Positions 33,667 to 43,727 are shown, counted from the first letter of the stretch. The stretch: 47,241 nt of DNA from Bacteroidota bacterium (GCA_947478005.1 CANJVG010000013.1:1-47241), one strand, 5' to 3'. Program-made: numbers and translations. Notes: generated by a model from the letters alone, not told the origin.

Positions 33667-34554
33667 ATGGCAAACCTCAAGGAAGTAAGAATAAGAATAG
33701 CGAGTGTGAACACCACACAGCAAATTACCAAGGCAATGAAGCTGGTAGCAGCTTCTAAATTGAAGCGTGCGCAGGACCGTATTTTGCAAATGCGCCCCTA
33801 CTCCGAAAAGCTGAACGAAATGCTCAGCAATATCATGAGCGGTATGGAAGGAGGTTCTTCGCTTAGCTTCAACAAGCAGCGCGAGCCAAAGAATGTGCTA
33901 ATCGTGCTCATCACTTCCGACAAAGGTTTGGCAGGCGGCTTCAACAACAACCTCATCAAGACCGCCCGCAAGGTGATAGATGAGACCTATTCATCTCTGA
34001 AAAAGAAAGGTGGGGTTACCATTCTTCCTGTAGGAAAAAAGGGATACGACTTCTTCAAGAAAGATAAAGACCTTCAATTCATTACCCACCACGTTAGCCT
34101 GATGGCAGGTCTTACTTTTGAGCGTTCTCAAAAGATTTCTGAAATTTTGATGACCGCTTTCAGCGAAGAGAAGTATGACGTTATCGAACTGGTGTATGCC
34201 AAGTTTGTAAATGCCGCTACTCAGCGTTTTATGTTAGAGCGTTTTCTGCCTGTAGCTGCCACAGCCGCCAGCAAAACCGTGAAGACCAAGGCCGATTACA
34301 TTTTCGAACCGGAGAAAGAAAAGTTGTTGGAAGAATTGGTTCCAAAGATTCTGAATACACAGCTTTTCAAAGCCCTTTGCGATACCAATGCCTCTGAGCA
34401 TGGCGCGCGTATGGTGGCCATGGATTCGGCTACCAACAATGCGAATGAATTAATCCGCAGCTTAAAGATTCTTTACAACCGCGAACGTCAGGCCGCCATC
34501 ACCAAAGAAATTTTGGAAATTGTGGGCGGAGCAGCGGCACTGGAAGACAAATAA
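33667..34554 (+). CDS. atpG: F1F0 ATP synthase gamma subunit
   Basis: A 295-residue protein of normal length. The conserved N-terminal coiled-coil helix reads VRIRIASVNTTQQITKAMKL, the central Rossmann-like part contains LITSDKGLAGGFNNNL, and the C-terminal helix ends the rotor shaft (RMVAMDSATNNANELI, then YNRERQAAITKEI). Gamma couples proton flow through F0 to catalysis in the alpha/beta ring. Here it stands away from other atp genes, has its own promoter, and shares a transcript with scpB (24 bp gap). Confidence 0.97.
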   Translation: MANLKEVRIRIASVNTTQQITKAMKLVAASKLKRAQDRILQMRPYSEKLNEMLSNIMSGMEGGSSLSFNKQREPKNVLIVLITSDKGLAGGFNNNLIKTARKVIDETYSSLKKKGGVTILPVGKKGYDFFKKDKDLQFITHHVSLMAGLTFERSQKISEILMTAFSEEKYDVIELVYAKFVNAATQRFMLERFLPVAATAASKTVKTKADYIFEPEKEKLLEELVPKILNTQLFKALCDTNASEHGARMVAMDSATNNANELIRSLKILYNRERQAAITKEILEIVGGAAALEDK

Positions 34555-34578
34555 TCGTTCAGCACTTAGCATACAGCC

Positions 34579-35196
34579 TTGGAAAATCTACATCAACATA
34601 TCGAAGCCCTCGTTTTCAGCTCCGAACAAGCCGTTACTGTAGATGATTTGAAAAGTGCAATGGGCAAAGCCTTCCCTGATTCCGGTCTTGATATCAAAAC
34701 GATAGAGGCCGTTCTCAACGACCTGCAGGAAAAATTCAGAAGTGATATTTTTGCCTTTGAGTTACGTGTAATAGGCGGTGGCTATCAGTTTTTCTCTAAA
34801 CCCGAATATCATAATACCGTAGCGGCCTTTATAGGGCAGAAGGAAAAGAAACGTCTGTCTACTGCCGCCCTCGAAACACTTTCCATTATTGCCTACCGTG
34901 GACCTATCACCAAAGTAGAGTGTGAAAAAATACGTGGAGTAGATTGCAATTACTCGGTAGAAAAGCTCCTGGAAAAAGAACTGATTGAAATTTCTGGTCG
35001 TCTGGAACACATGCCCGGCAAACCTATCTTATATAAAGTAACGCAAACTTTCCTCGATTACTTTGGTCTGAACTCCACCAGCGAGCTGCCGAAGCTAAAA
35101 GATGTACTGCCACAGCCTGATGAAAACACTATTGGAGAAGTTCCGGAAGTAATATCTGACAGTCTTCCTTCTTCTGATTCAGGTGCCGAAGTCTAG
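34579..35196 (+). CDS. scpB: Chromosome segregation and condensation protein ScpB
   Basis: A 205-residue protein starting at TTG 34579. It has the two winged-helix domains of ScpB: the N-terminal one (HIEALVFSSEQAVTVDDLK) and the second with STAALETLSIIAYRGPITK and YKVTQTFLDYFGLNSTSELP. The acidic tail (residues 180-205) is not conserved in the family. ScpB binds ScpA and SMC to form the bacterial condensin. It follows atpG closely, an arrangement without obvious functional logic. Confidence 0.93.
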   Translation: MENLHQHIEALVFSSEQAVTVDDLKSAMGKAFPDSGLDIKTIEAVLNDLQEKFRSDIFAFELRVIGGGYQFFSKPEYHNTVAAFIGQKEKKRLSTAALETLSIIAYRGPITKVECEKIRGVDCNYSVEKLLEKELIEISGRLEHMPGKPILYKVTQTFLDYFGLNSTSELPKLKDVLPQPDENTIGEVPEVISDSLPSSDSGAEV

Positions 35197-35325
35197 TTGA
35201 CTCAATCTGAAGAAGACAACATCTTAATTTCCCCAAGCGCTAAAAGATTTCCAAAATTTGTAAAAATCGATTTTTGGTAGAAATTTGGCGCGGCTCTTGA
35301 AATGAACCACCCAAACAAAATAATT

Positions 35326-36234
35326 ATGACAAAGAAACTACTCACCCCCATCTGCCTCCTGCTCTTTATCTTTACCGCTTCTGCACAACCTCAGCCTGCT
35401 GCCAACCTCACTGTTTTTTCGGAAGATGGCGACAAGTTCTTCCTTATATTAAATGGCGAACGTCAGAACAACGTGGCGCAAACCAATTTAAGAATGGAGG
35501 ATCTACCTCAACCTTATTACAATGCCAAAATCATTTTCGAAGACAAAACCATTCCGGAAATAAACAAGAACTATCTGCAACTGGCCGATGCAGATGGCGC
35601 TATGATGGATGTCACCTACAAAATCAAACGGGATAAAAACAACGGAAAGGTTACGCTCAAATATTTCTCGATGGTTCCAATTCAACAAAACTACAGAGCC
35701 CCCGAAAATGTAACCGTTGTTCGCTATGGAACTCCTATGCCTGCAGCTACTACTGTTACCCAAACTACTACCCAAACTACAAGCCCCAATTCAGTTAATA
35801 CTTCGATTAATGTTCCTGGTGTAACCATGAATGTAACCATCAACGACCCTGTTGTAGAAACTACTACTACACATACCACCACCACTACTACCACTCATCA
35901 GACAGAAGTTAATACTCCTCCTGTGCAGGTAGGATGTAATGGAAGCTATCCAATGGGTTCAGGAGATTTTTCGAGCGCTCTCAGCACCATTAAAGGTCAG
36001 GGGTTTTCTGATACACAATTAAAAACGGCCAAGCAAATCGCATCAAGCAATTGTTTAAGCACCAACCAGATTTCAGAAATCTGCAAAGTATTTGGCTTTG
36101 AAGAAACCAAACTTGATTTTGCCAAATTTGCTTACAGCCATTGCACCGAACAGAAAAATTATTTCAAAGTTAATAATGTGTTCAGCTTCAGTTCCAGCAG
36201 TGACGACTTGAACGAATACATTCAAGGACATTAA
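35326..36234 (+). CDS. Secreted DUF4476 protein
   Basis: A 302-residue protein from ATG 35326, which opens the signal peptide (MTKKLLTPICLLLFIFTASA); an in-frame ATG at 35302 would add 8 residues. Residues about 20-130 form a beta domain (LTVFSEDGDKFFLILNGERQ). A Thr-rich linker follows at about 145-205, encoded by reiterated ACT/ACC codons. The C-terminal 90 residues are the helical DUF4476 domain (FSSALSTIKGQGFSDTQLK, ISEICKVFGFEETKLDFAKF). The domain is common in Bacteroidota secreted proteins and has no known function. A terminator follows at 36244. Confidence 0.8.
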   Translation: MTKKLLTPICLLLFIFTASAQPQPAANLTVFSEDGDKFFLILNGERQNNVAQTNLRMEDLPQPYYNAKIIFEDKTIPEINKNYLQLADADGAMMDVTYKIKRDKNNGKVTLKYFSMVPIQQNYRAPENVTVVRYGTPMPAATTVTQTTTQTTSPNSVNTSINVPGVTMNVTINDPVVETTTTHTTTTTTTHQTEVNTPPVQVGCNGSYPMGSGDFSSALSTIKGQGFSDTQLKTAKQIASSNCLSTNQISEICKVFGFEETKLDFAKFAYSHCTEQKNYFKVNNVFSFSSSSDDLNEYIQGH

Positions 36235-36243
36235 TAAAAATAC

Positions 36244-36275
36244 AAGGGCTGCTCAAAAGGCAGCCCTTCATCTTT
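36244..36275 (+). terminator. Terminator hairpin after the DUF4476 gene
   Basis: AAGGGCTGC (36244-36252) pairs perfectly with GCAGCCCTT (36260-36268) around a 7-base loop, followed by CATCTTTATG. The T-run is weak. The next gene starts at 36276, 7 bp past the stem. Confidence 0.6.
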
Positions 36276-36824
36276 ATGCAAAAAAGCAGCCTTCTTTTTT
36301 TTATTTTTTTTAGCTGCCTCACGCAAACTGTGCCGGCACAAACCAGAAAGCCGTCCTATAATCCATGTCTTTTAATGGATAGCGTAGAAAGAAAGCTTCC
36401 ATTCATACAGCAGTATTCCTATCGCATATTTATTGATTCGTTTGACTGTAAACAAGATCTGCTTGATAGCATTGGCTTGAAATATCTGCAGACGAAAAAT
36501 GGAAAATATCTTACTGCACTGGAGATAATCCATCAAAAGGCAGGGGAAAAAGTAGAAGATTTATTCACGAATATAATGCAGCGATTTTGCGAACACGATT
36601 TCACCGGATTGGTGCAAGATCTTGCTGTGGCAAAAGGGGCTTACTATAATTTAGAGAGAGAACTGGTTGCTACCATGAATATGATTGTTGATGGACATCC
36701 TTTAAAACAGAAGTATATGGGTGTGCTCAATGTGCAAATAACCAAAGCGCACGAAAAGAAGGATTACAGTGCCATCTACTATTGGGAGAAAATCAAAAAG
36801 AGAATTGACGAAGAAAAGTATTAA
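36276..36824 (+). CDS. Secreted protein of unknown function
   Basis: A 182-residue protein with a signal peptide (MQKSSLLFFIFFSCLTQTVPA) and a mostly helical, charged body. It has no recognised motif. Cysteines occur in NPCLLMD, SFDCKQD and RFCEHDF. The start codon lies 7 bp behind a terminator-type stem, leaving no room for an ordinary promoter, so it may be read through from the DUF4476 gene. The clear signal peptide supports this start. Confidence 0.65.
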   Translation: MQKSSLLFFIFFSCLTQTVPAQTRKPSYNPCLLMDSVERKLPFIQQYSYRIFIDSFDCKQDLLDSIGLKYLQTKNGKYLTALEIIHQKAGEKVEDLFTNIMQRFCEHDFTGLVQDLAVAKGAYYNLERELVATMNMIVDGHPLKQKYMGVLNVQITKAHEKKDYSAIYYWEKIKKRIDEEKY

Positions 36825-36898
36825 GACAATCCAACGACTTAATTTTACTTTTGAAATACTAAAACCAATTCACCCTGTTATTATTGCAAATCTTATCT

Positions 36899-37432
36899 AT
36901 GGAAATTGTAACTGTCATTCTTGAAATCCTGAAATACACGCTACCTGCGCTTATTGTATTTCTTACGGCCTATTATTTACTGACGAAGTATATGCTGAAA
37001 GAGGCTACTGAAAAAACCATTGAGTTTAAAATGAAACGCGACAAGGAGATTGTTTTGTTGCGACTACAAGCGTATGAGCGCCTCACGCTTTTTTTGGAGC
37101 GTATCAATTTTGTAACGGTTATATCAAGAGTGAGAACACCCGATATGCTTTCCAGCGAGTTGCAGTATACTATCGTAAAAAACATTAGAGAAGAGTTTGA
37201 GCATAACCTTTCACAGCAAATTTATGTTTCCTCTGCTGCTTGGGGTCTTATCGTGCAGGCCAAAGAAGAAATGGCCAAGACCGTCAATCTTATCGGCACT
37301 CAACTTCCTTCTGACGCAAGTGCCGGGCAACTTATAAATGCACTCTTTACCGGGATTCAAAGCGCCAATGCTCCACTTCCAACAGAACATGCGTTAGAGT
37401 TTTTAAAAGCAGAATGCAGGGAACTCTTTTAG
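36899..37432 (+). CDS. Membrane-anchored DUF7935-like protein
   Basis: A 177-residue protein from ATG 36899; a TTG at 36884 would add 5 residues. One N-terminal transmembrane helix (LKYTLPALIVFLTAYYLL) is followed by a cytoplasmic helical domain with LLRLQAYERLTLFLERI, EFEHNLSQQIYVSSAAW and IVQAKEEMAKTVNLIG. It resembles the Bacteroidota family named DUF7935, often located beside methylmalonyl-CoA mutase genes, and here it precedes one by 38 bp. Function unknown; co-transcription with the mutase is likely. Confidence 0.7.
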   Translation: MEIVTVILEILKYTLPALIVFLTAYYLLTKYMLKEATEKTIEFKMKRDKEIVLLRLQAYERLTLFLERINFVTVISRVRTPDMLSSELQYTIVKNIREEFEHNLSQQIYVSSAAWGLIVQAKEEMAKTVNLIGTQLPSDASAGQLINALFTGIQSANAPLPTEHALEFLKAECRELF

Positions 37433-37470
37433 AATGAAAAATCTGTTCTCGAAAATTTGATATTTGACTC

Positions 37471-39018
37471 ATGAAGAAGTTTGTCACTGACAGCGGAATA
37501 GAAATTCAACGGGTGTATTCCCTCTGCAAAAATGAAGTAGGTGAGCCGGGGAAATTTCCTTTTACACGGGGAGTGCATTCAGAGATGTATCGAAGTAAGT
37601 TGTGGACCATGCGCCAATATGCTGGATTCTCCACAGCCGAGGAAAGCAACAAACGTTATCATTATTTACTAAGTCAAGGGGTAAGTGGTTTAAGTATAGC
37701 CTTCGACCTGCCTACGCAAATAGGTTACGATAGCGACCACGAACTTTCAGAAGGGGAAGTAGGAAAAGTAGGAGTTGCCATTGATTCATTGGAAGACATG
37801 GAAACACTATTCAATGGAATTAAACTGGACGAAGTGTCCACCAGTATGACCATTAATTCAACAGCCTATATCTTGCTCTCCTTATATATAGCACTTGCGA
37901 AGAAGCAGGGCGCGGATTTAAAAAAGCTAACGGGCACTATTCAAAACGACATTCTGAAAGAGTATGCTGCACGTGGCACCTACATTTATCCGCCCAAGCC
38001 GAGCATGAAAATAATTACTGACATTTTTGAGTATTGCAACACCGAAGTACCAAAGTGGAATACTATTTCCATTTCCGGGTACCACATTCGAGAAGCAGGC
38101 TCAACTGCGGTGCAGGAAATTGCTTTCACACTTTCGAACGGGAAAGCTTATTGTATTGCCGCGCAAAAAAAGGGTTTGGATATTAATCAGTTTGGTCAGC
38201 GACTTTCTTTCTTCTTTAACGCACACAACAATTTTTTTGAAGAGATAGCTAAATTCAGAGCCGCGAGAAGAATGTGGGCAAAGATTACTTTAGTGCTTGG
38301 TGCTACAGATGTGCGGGCGCAAATGCTTCGCTTCCATACTCAAACCGGAGGCAGTACCCTTACGGCACAGCAACCGAAGAACAATATTTCCCGAGTTACC
38401 TTACAGGCACTTGCTGCAGTATTGGGTGGGACACAGTCACTGCATACAAATGGATATGATGAAGCGCTTTCTTTGCCCACGGAAGAAGCGGCAAAGGTAG
38501 CGCTGCGTACCCAACAAATTATAGGTCACGAAAGTGGAGTTGCTGAAACTGTTGATCCCCTTGCGGGCTCTTATTTTATCGAAACCCTTACAGACCAAAT
38601 AGAAGAAGCGGCTTGGAAATACATTCAGCGAATTGATGAGATGGGTGGTAGTGTTTCGGCTATTGAACAAGGGTTCATGCAAAATGAAATTGCCCGGGCT
38701 TCATACAGCTACCAACAATCGGTAGAATCGAAAGAAAAAATTATTGTAGGTGTTAATCAATTTGTTGAAAAGGAAGCCATCCCCACTGGACTTTTGCGCA
38801 TAGATGACTCTATTCGTAAAATTCAATCTGAAAAATTGGCAAAGCTTCGGGCAAAGAGAAATAATGGCAGGGTTCAAGAATGTTTGAGTAGAATAAAACA
38901 AGCGGCTAAGGAAGAAAGCAACATCATGCCTTATGTAGTTGAAGCGGTTGAAAGTTATGCAACCCTTGGAGAAATTGCTGATTCGCTTAGGGCTATTTAT
39001 GGAGAATATCAAGGTTAA
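37471..39018 (+). CDS. Methylmalonyl-CoA mutase-type acyl-CoA mutase, catalytic (alpha) subunit
   Basis: A 515-residue protein covering the TIM-barrel substrate domain only. Landmarks are [22 protein letters not shown] (Arg and Tyr contacting CoA) at about 31-53, [52 protein letters not shown] and [15 protein letters not shown]. Single-chain mutases of over 700 residues carry a C-terminal cobalamin-binding DxHxxG domain, which is absent here, so a separate small B12-binding subunit encoded elsewhere is needed. The enzyme isomerises (R)-methylmalonyl-CoA and succinyl-CoA. HIREAG, in place of the HMQEAG of classical single-chain MCM, fits the two-subunit type. Isobutyryl- or 2-hydroxyisobutyryl-CoA specificity is not excluded. 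Confidence 0.88.
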   Translation: MKKFVTDSGIEIQRVYSLCKNEVGEPGKFPFTRGVHSEMYRSKLWTMRQYAGFSTAEESNKRYHYLLSQGVSGLSIAFDLPTQIGYDSDHELSEGEVGKVGVAIDSLEDMETLFNGIKLDEVSTSMTINSTAYILLSLYIALAKKQGADLKKLTGTIQNDILKEYAARGTYIYPPKPSMKIITDIFEYCNTEVPKWNTISISGYHIREAGSTAVQEIAFTLSNGKAYCIAAQKKGLDINQFGQRLSFFFNAHNNFFEEIAKFRAARRMWAKITLVLGATDVRAQMLRFHTQTGGSTLTAQQPKNNISRVTLQALAAVLGGTQSLHTNGYDEALSLPTEEAAKVALRTQQIIGHESGVAETVDPLAGSYFIETLTDQIEEAAWKYIQRIDEMGGSVSAIEQGFMQNEIARASYSYQQSVESKEKIIVGVNQFVEKEAIPTGLLRIDDSIRKIQSEKLAKLRAKRNNGRVQECLSRIKQAAKEESNIMPYVVEAVESYATLGEIADSLRAIYGEYQG

Positions 39019-39024
39019 ATCAGC

Positions 39025-39762
39025 ATGAGAAATTTTTTTCTTTTTTTTCTACTCCTTGGCGTTTCTTCGTGCTCTAAGCATTTTGTAGCTACCCAATACA
39101 GCTTTCAGGAGGAAAACATTAAACCCGGCTCTGCAGTTGACACAAGACTTTCGACCATAATAAAGCCATACAAAGATTCACTCGACAAGGAAATGAATAT
39201 TGTTCTCGCTATTTCAGATACTATTCTAACCAAATCAGTTCCTGAAAGCGATTTAGGTAATTTAATGTGTGATTTGGTTTTGAAAAAGAGCAAAGATTAT
39301 AGTGAGCAGAAAGTAGACTTTACCTTTCTAAATAACGGAGGAATTCGTTTACCCAATTTACCTAAAGGGAATATTACTTTAGGTAAAGTAATTGAACTCA
39401 TGCCCTTTGAAAATTTGATTGACATTATGCAAGTGAATGGAAAGACGCTTGACACCCTCTTCAATTACATGGCCTCGAAAGGTGGTTGGCAAGTAAGCGG
39501 TGCTCGATATAAAATAAAAGATGGAAAATCAATGGATGTTCAGATTCAAGGAATCCCCTTGAATCTGAATGCAACCTATACCATCGCTGTTTCAGATTAT
39601 TTGGCACAAGGTGGAGATAATTGCAACATGCTTTCATACCTCCCTAAATCGATTCTATCAAAGAGCCTCCGAGATGCTATTATTGACGGACTTAAAGAGA
39701 TGAATTTAAAAGGGGAGCATATCAAAAGTATAATTGACGGGCGAGTGCAAATGGTTAAGTGA
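39025..39762 (+). CDS. Lipoprotein with 5'-nucleotidase C-terminal domain
   Basis: A 245-residue protein with a lipoprotein signal (FLLLGVSSC, lipidated Cys16). The remainder is the 5'-nucleotidase C-terminal (substrate-binding) domain: SDLGNLMCDLVL, FLNNGGIRLPNLPKGNIT, IELMPFENLIDIMQVNG and YTIAVSDYLAQGGDNCNM. In UshA-like enzymes this domain is fused to a metallophosphatase domain. Here the metallophosphatase is the next gene, 6 bp downstream, so the two products probably form one enzyme. It follows the mutase gene by 6 bp as well. Confidence 0.88.
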   Translation: MRNFFLFFLLLGVSSCSKHFVATQYSFQEENIKPGSAVDTRLSTIIKPYKDSLDKEMNIVLAISDTILTKSVPESDLGNLMCDLVLKKSKDYSEQKVDFTFLNNGGIRLPNLPKGNITLGKVIELMPFENLIDIMQVNGKTLDTLFNYMASKGGWQVSGARYKIKDGKSMDVQIQGIPLNLNATYTIAVSDYLAQGGDNCNMLSYLPKSILSKSLRDAIIDGLKEMNLKGEHIKSIIDGRVQMVK

Positions 39763-39768
39763 TACATT

Positions 39769-40689
39769 ATGAAAAGGAAGGCATTCATACAAAAATCATT
39801 ATCAGTTGGTTTGCTGTTAGGAGCAAGTACATTCCCGTTCGAGGCGTTTGCAAAAGGCGATTCCAAGAGAGTTACGATACTTCACACCAACGACCAACAT
39901 AGCCGTATTGAATCTTTCCCAATGGATGGCGGAAAGTTTCAGGGATTGGGAGGGTTCGCCCAACGCGCAGTTTTGATAAATGAAATTCGAAAGGTTGAAA
40001 AAAATATTTTGCTGCTTGACAGCGGGGATATTTTTCAAGGCACCCCATATTTTAATAAATATGGAGGGGAGTTGGAATTCAAGCTAATGAGCGAAATGGG
40101 GTATGATGCTTCAACCTTAGGAAACCATGATTTTGATGCCGGTATTAACGGATTTGTAAAACAACTACCGCACGCATCGTTTCCATTTTTGAATTGTAAC
40201 TATGATTTTAGAGATACAGCAATGGAAGGGAAAATTCAAACCCACAAAATTTTTCAGTTTGATAATATTAAAGTGGGTGTATTCGGTTTGGGCATAGAAC
40301 TAAACGGTTTAGTTCCGAAAGCTTTATATGGTGGAGTAAGATACAATGAACCAATAGTAAATGCGAATAGGATTGCGAAACTATTAAAGTACGACCATGG
40401 TTGTGATTTAGTGATTTGTCTTTCCCACCTTGGGTACAAATACGATGAAAAGAAAGTAAGTGATATGGACTTAGCCTATCAGTCACAGAACATTGATTTG
40501 ATTTTAGGCGGACATACGCATACATTTTTTACAAAACCAGAGGAATTCAAAAATGCAGACGGAGCCAAAGTCTTGGTGAATCAAGTTGGTTGGGCTGGAA
40601 TTTATTTAGGACGATTGGACTTTTATTTTGAGCGGAAAAAAAAAGGTATTTTGATAGCTGACTATCCAAAACTAATTTCGAAAGTTTAG
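39769..40689 (+). CDS. Metallophosphatase (5'-nucleotidase catalytic domain), exported
   Basis: A 306-residue protein with a signal segment (KAFIQKSLSVGLLLGASTF). The dinuclear metallophosphatase motifs are present in order: ILHTNDQHSR (DxH), LLDSGDIFQGTPYF (GDxxQG), TLGNHDFDAG (GNHD), VICLSHLGYKYD and LILGGHTHTFF (GGHTH). It hydrolyses phosphate esters such as nucleotides or UDP-sugars in the periplasm or on the surface. The C-terminal substrate domain is encoded by the gene just upstream. The signal has a weak twin-arginine look (KRKAFI), not conclusive. Confidence 0.9.
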   Translation: MKRKAFIQKSLSVGLLLGASTFPFEAFAKGDSKRVTILHTNDQHSRIESFPMDGGKFQGLGGFAQRAVLINEIRKVEKNILLLDSGDIFQGTPYFNKYGGELEFKLMSEMGYDASTLGNHDFDAGINGFVKQLPHASFPFLNCNYDFRDTAMEGKIQTHKIFQFDNIKVGVFGLGIELNGLVPKALYGGVRYNEPIVNANRIAKLLKYDHGCDLVICLSHLGYKYDEKKVSDMDLAYQSQNIDLILGGHTHTFFTKPEEFKNADGAKVLVNQVGWAGIYLGRLDFYFERKKKGILIADYPKLISKV

Positions 40690-40881
40690 TTGCACGTTAA
40701 ACTTATTTTCTAAAAAAGAAAGAGTTCGCTCGTCTTTTTCACCTAAAAGAAATTTTTTGATACCCTGCAAAAAATAGTTGAAAAACAAGAGCGGAAAAAT
40801 TTTTTTGTAAACTTTCTTTTCCTCATTTTCACGTCACACTTTTTGACAGACACATTTTTAGTACACATTAAATAGAGCCCC

Positions 40882-42327
40882 GTGAGCATGAAAGAAAAAT
40901 CGTCTAACAGCGTTTGGAATGAATGTCTTGAAATTATCAAAGACAACGTAAGTGCACAAAGTTTTAAGACGTGGTTTGAGCCTATTAAGCCGGTGGAACT
41001 GAATGGCACCATTCTTACTATTCAGGTACCTTCTCAGTTTTTTTACGAATGGTTAGAGGAACATTATGTAGCCTTGTTAAGAAAAACTATCAAACGAGAA
41101 TTAGGAGTTAATGCAAGATTAGAATATAGAATTGTGGTTGAAAACTCTTCCAATGGCAATCTGCCATCAACAGTAGATTATCCCAATCAGAATTCAGGAA
41201 ACAATCAAAACCCAGAAGTTGGGTTTCCTTACTTTTTAAACGGAAATCAAATAAAAAACCCATTTGTAATTCCGGGGTTGAAAAAAATTAACGTTGACCC
41301 TCAATTAAATGCGAGCTACAATTTTGACTCCTTTGTAGAAGGAGATTGTAATCGATTAGCACGTAGTGCAGGGTATGCGGTTGCTCAAAAACCAGGTGGG
41401 ACTGCATTTAATCCGCTTGTAATTTATGGGGGAGTAGGTTTAGGAAAAACACACTTAGCGCAAGCAATTGGCAATGAAGTGAAAGCTAACTTCCCGAATA
41501 AGACAGTTCTTTATGTGTCAAGTGAAAAGTTCACGAACCAATTTTTTGATGCAGTAAAGAATAATTCAGTAAACGACTTTATTCATTTCTATCAACTAAT
41601 TGATGTTTTGTTGATGGATGATATTCAGTTTTTTGGGAATAAGGAAAAGACTCAGGACATCTTCTTCCATATTTTCAACCACCTTCATCAAAATGGTAAG
41701 CAGTTAGTGTTGACTACTGATCGTCCTCCACGCGACCTTGAAGGTATGGAAGAAAGGTTACTCTCGAGATTTAAATGGGGACTTAGTGCAGATTTACAAA
41801 TTCCCGACTTCGAAACCCGCATAGCTATTCTGGAGAAAAAAATGTATGCTGATGGCATTGAACTTCCGAGAGAAGTAGTTGAGTTTGTGGCATATAATAT
41901 AAATACTAATGTGCGTGAATTAGAAGCTGCTTTAATTTCTCTTTTAGCTCAGGCATCATTAAATAAGAAGGAGGTTGATTTAGACCTGGCCAAGAAGATT
42001 ATCAAAAATTTCGTAAAGAGTATTTCGCGTGAAGTTTCTATTGATTACATTCAGAAAACGGTTTGTGATTACTTTAGTGTCAATGTAGACATGCTTCGCG
42101 AGAAGACAAGAAAGAGAATGATTGTTCAAGCGCGTCAACTATCTATGTTCCTAGCAAAGAACTATACCAAAAATTCATTAAAGGTTATTGGAAAACACTT
42201 TGGCGGAAGAGATCACTCTACTGTTATTCACTCTTGTCAGGCTGTTCAGAATCTAATAGATACAGACCAGGAATTCAGAGATGCAGTGGCGGATATTCAA
42301 AAGAAAATACAGATGAGTATATCGTAG
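40882..42327 (+). CDS. dnaA: Chromosomal replication initiator protein
   Basis: A 481-residue protein starting at GTG 40882 (ATG at 40888 is an alternative). Domain I (VWNECLEIIKDNVSAQSFKTW) is followed by a variable linker (about 90-130), then the AAA+ ATPase with Walker A GGVGLGKTHL and Walker B VLLMDDIQFF. Domain IV carries the signature GGRDHSTVIHSC. DnaA-ATP binds TTATCCACA boxes to open the origin. The 192-bp upstream gap has A/T runs but no clear box cluster, so the origin is not here. A strong terminator follows. Confidence 0.97.
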   Translation: MSMKEKSSNSVWNECLEIIKDNVSAQSFKTWFEPIKPVELNGTILTIQVPSQFFYEWLEEHYVALLRKTIKRELGVNARLEYRIVVENSSNGNLPSTVDYPNQNSGNNQNPEVGFPYFLNGNQIKNPFVIPGLKKINVDPQLNASYNFDSFVEGDCNRLARSAGYAVAQKPGGTAFNPLVIYGGVGLGKTHLAQAIGNEVKANFPNKTVLYVSSEKFTNQFFDAVKNNSVNDFIHFYQLIDVLLMDDIQFFGNKEKTQDIFFHIFNHLHQNGKQLVLTTDRPPRDLEGMEERLLSRFKWGLSADLQIPDFETRIAILEKKMYADGIELPREVVEFVAYNINTNVRELEAALISLLAQASLNKKEVDLDLAKKIIKNFVKSISREVSIDYIQKTVCDYFSVNVDMLREKTRKRMIVQARQLSMFLAKNYTKNSLKVIGKHFGGRDHSTVIHSCQAVQNLIDTDQEFRDAVADIQKKIQMSIS

Positions 42328-42350
42328 CAATTCAATAACCTAATTTATTA

Positions 42351-42388
42351 AGACCCGCAAGACTTCATCTTCTTGCGGGTCTTTTTTA
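42351..42388 (+). terminator. Rho-independent terminator of dnaA
   Basis: AGACCCGCAAGA (42351-42362) pairs perfectly with TCTTGCGGGTCT (42371-42382) around an 8-base loop, followed by TTTTATT. Confidence 0.9.
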
Positions 42389-42464
42389 TTGCCATGTATT
42401 GGGTGTAATCGTAATTTTTATTCTTAGGAAGTTTGATATTTTCACGCCTCTAAAACAAAACTCT

Positions 42465-43727
42465 ATGCCATACTTATTTACATCCGAATCAGTTTCGGAA
42501 GGACATCCTGATAAAGTTGCAGACCAAATATCGGATGCACTTATCGATAATTTTTTAGCCTACGACCCACAGTCCAAGGTAGCCTGCGAAACATTAGTTA
42601 CCACCGGTTTGGTTGTTCTTGCAGGTGAGGTAAAATCGAATGCCTATTTAGATGTACAGGAAATTGCCCGTGATGTAATTCGCAAAATCGGTTACACTAA
42701 AGCCGAATATATGTTTGAAGCAAACAGTTGCGGAATTTTATCTGCTATTCACGAACAAAGTGCAGATATTAATCAAGGAGTAGAGAGAAAGAAACCTGAA
42801 GAACAAGGTGCAGGTGACCAAGGTATGATGTTCGGTTATGCAAGTCGCGAGACAGATAACTATATGCCTCTTCCGTTGGAATTAGCGCATACTTTATTGC
42901 GTGAACTTTCCGCTATTCGGAGAGAAGGTAAAGTAATGCAGTACTTACGTCCCGATGCAAAGAGCCAGGTAACTATTGAGTATGGCGATGATAATAAGCC
43001 GGTGAAAATTGATGCTATTGTTATTTCTACACAACATGATGACTTTGCCAAAGATGCGGTAATGTTGAAGAAGATAAAGGAAGATGTCATTAACATTCTT
43101 GTTCCACGCGTAATGAAGAAGTTACCTAAGCGTGTTCAGGCTTTGTTCAACAACCAAATAAAATATCACGTTAACCCAACCGGTAAATTTGTTATAGGTG
43201 GACCACATGGTGATACCGGATTGACAGGTAGAAAAATCATCGTAGATACCTATGGCGGCAAAGGTGCCCACGGTGGTGGTGCATTCAGCGGCAAAGATCC
43301 TTCAAAGGTGGATCGCTCTGCTGCTTATGCGACCCGTCATATTGCCAAGCATTTAGTTGCTGCAGGAGTTTGTGATGAGGCGTTGGTTCAAGTTGCTTAC
43401 GCTATTGGTGTTGCGCAGCCCGTGGGCTTGTTTGTAAACACTTACGGAACAGCTAAGGTGAATTTAAACGATGGACAAATTGCTGCTAAGATTGCTAAGA
43501 TTCCGGAGTTTGATATGCGTCCTTATTTTATTGAAAAGCGTTTTAATCTTCGCACCCCTATTTATTTGGAAACTGCTTCTTATGGTCACATGGGAAGAGA
43601 AAGCAAGGTTGTAGAGAAGACCTTTAACAAAGGAAAAGCTACTGAGAAAAAAGTGAAAGTAAAATTGTTCCCTTGGGAAGAATTGAACTCGGTGTCTGTG
43701 GTTAAAAAAGCCTTCGGTTTGAAATAA
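42465..43727 (+). CDS. metK: S-adenosylmethionine synthase
   Basis: A 420-residue protein from ATG 42465, which gives the family N-terminus [20 protein letters not shown]; the 22 extra codons back to 42399 do not match the family and overlap the terminator-proximal region. Signatures are GHPDK at 13-17, [12 protein letters not shown], and the glycine-rich [16 protein letters not shown]. It makes S-adenosylmethionine from ATP and methionine, the cofactor consumed by the five radical SAM enzymes in this window. A terminator follows at 43766. Confidence 0.97.
   Translation: MPYLFTSESVSEGHPDKVADQISDALIDNFLAYDPQSKVACETLVTTGLVVLAGEVKSNAYLDVQEIARDVIRKIGYTKAEYMFEANSCGILSAIHEQSADINQGVERKKPEEQGAGDQGMMFGYASRETDNYMPLPLELAHTLLRELSAIRREGKVMQYLRPDAKSQVTIEYGDDNKPVKIDAIVISTQHDDFAKDAVMLKKIKEDVINILVPRVMKKLPKRVQALFNNQIKYHVNPTGKFVIGGPHGDTGLTGRKIIVDTYGGKGAHGGGAFSGKDPSKVDRSAAYATRHIAKHLVAAGVCDEALVQVAYAIGVAQPVGLFVNTYGTAKVNLNDGQIAAKIAKIPEFDMRPYFIEKRFNLRTPIYLETASYGHMGRESKVVEKTFNKGKATEKKVKVKLFPWEELNSVSVVKKAFGLK

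Noticed and set aside
40690-40881. Replication origin upstream of dnaA
   Set aside because: A/T-rich runs are present, but I found no convincing TTATCCACA-type boxes or repeated 13-mers.
42399-42464. 22-codon N-terminal extension of MetK
   Set aside because: The extension has no match to the MetK family, whose N-terminus begins at [17 protein letters not shown].
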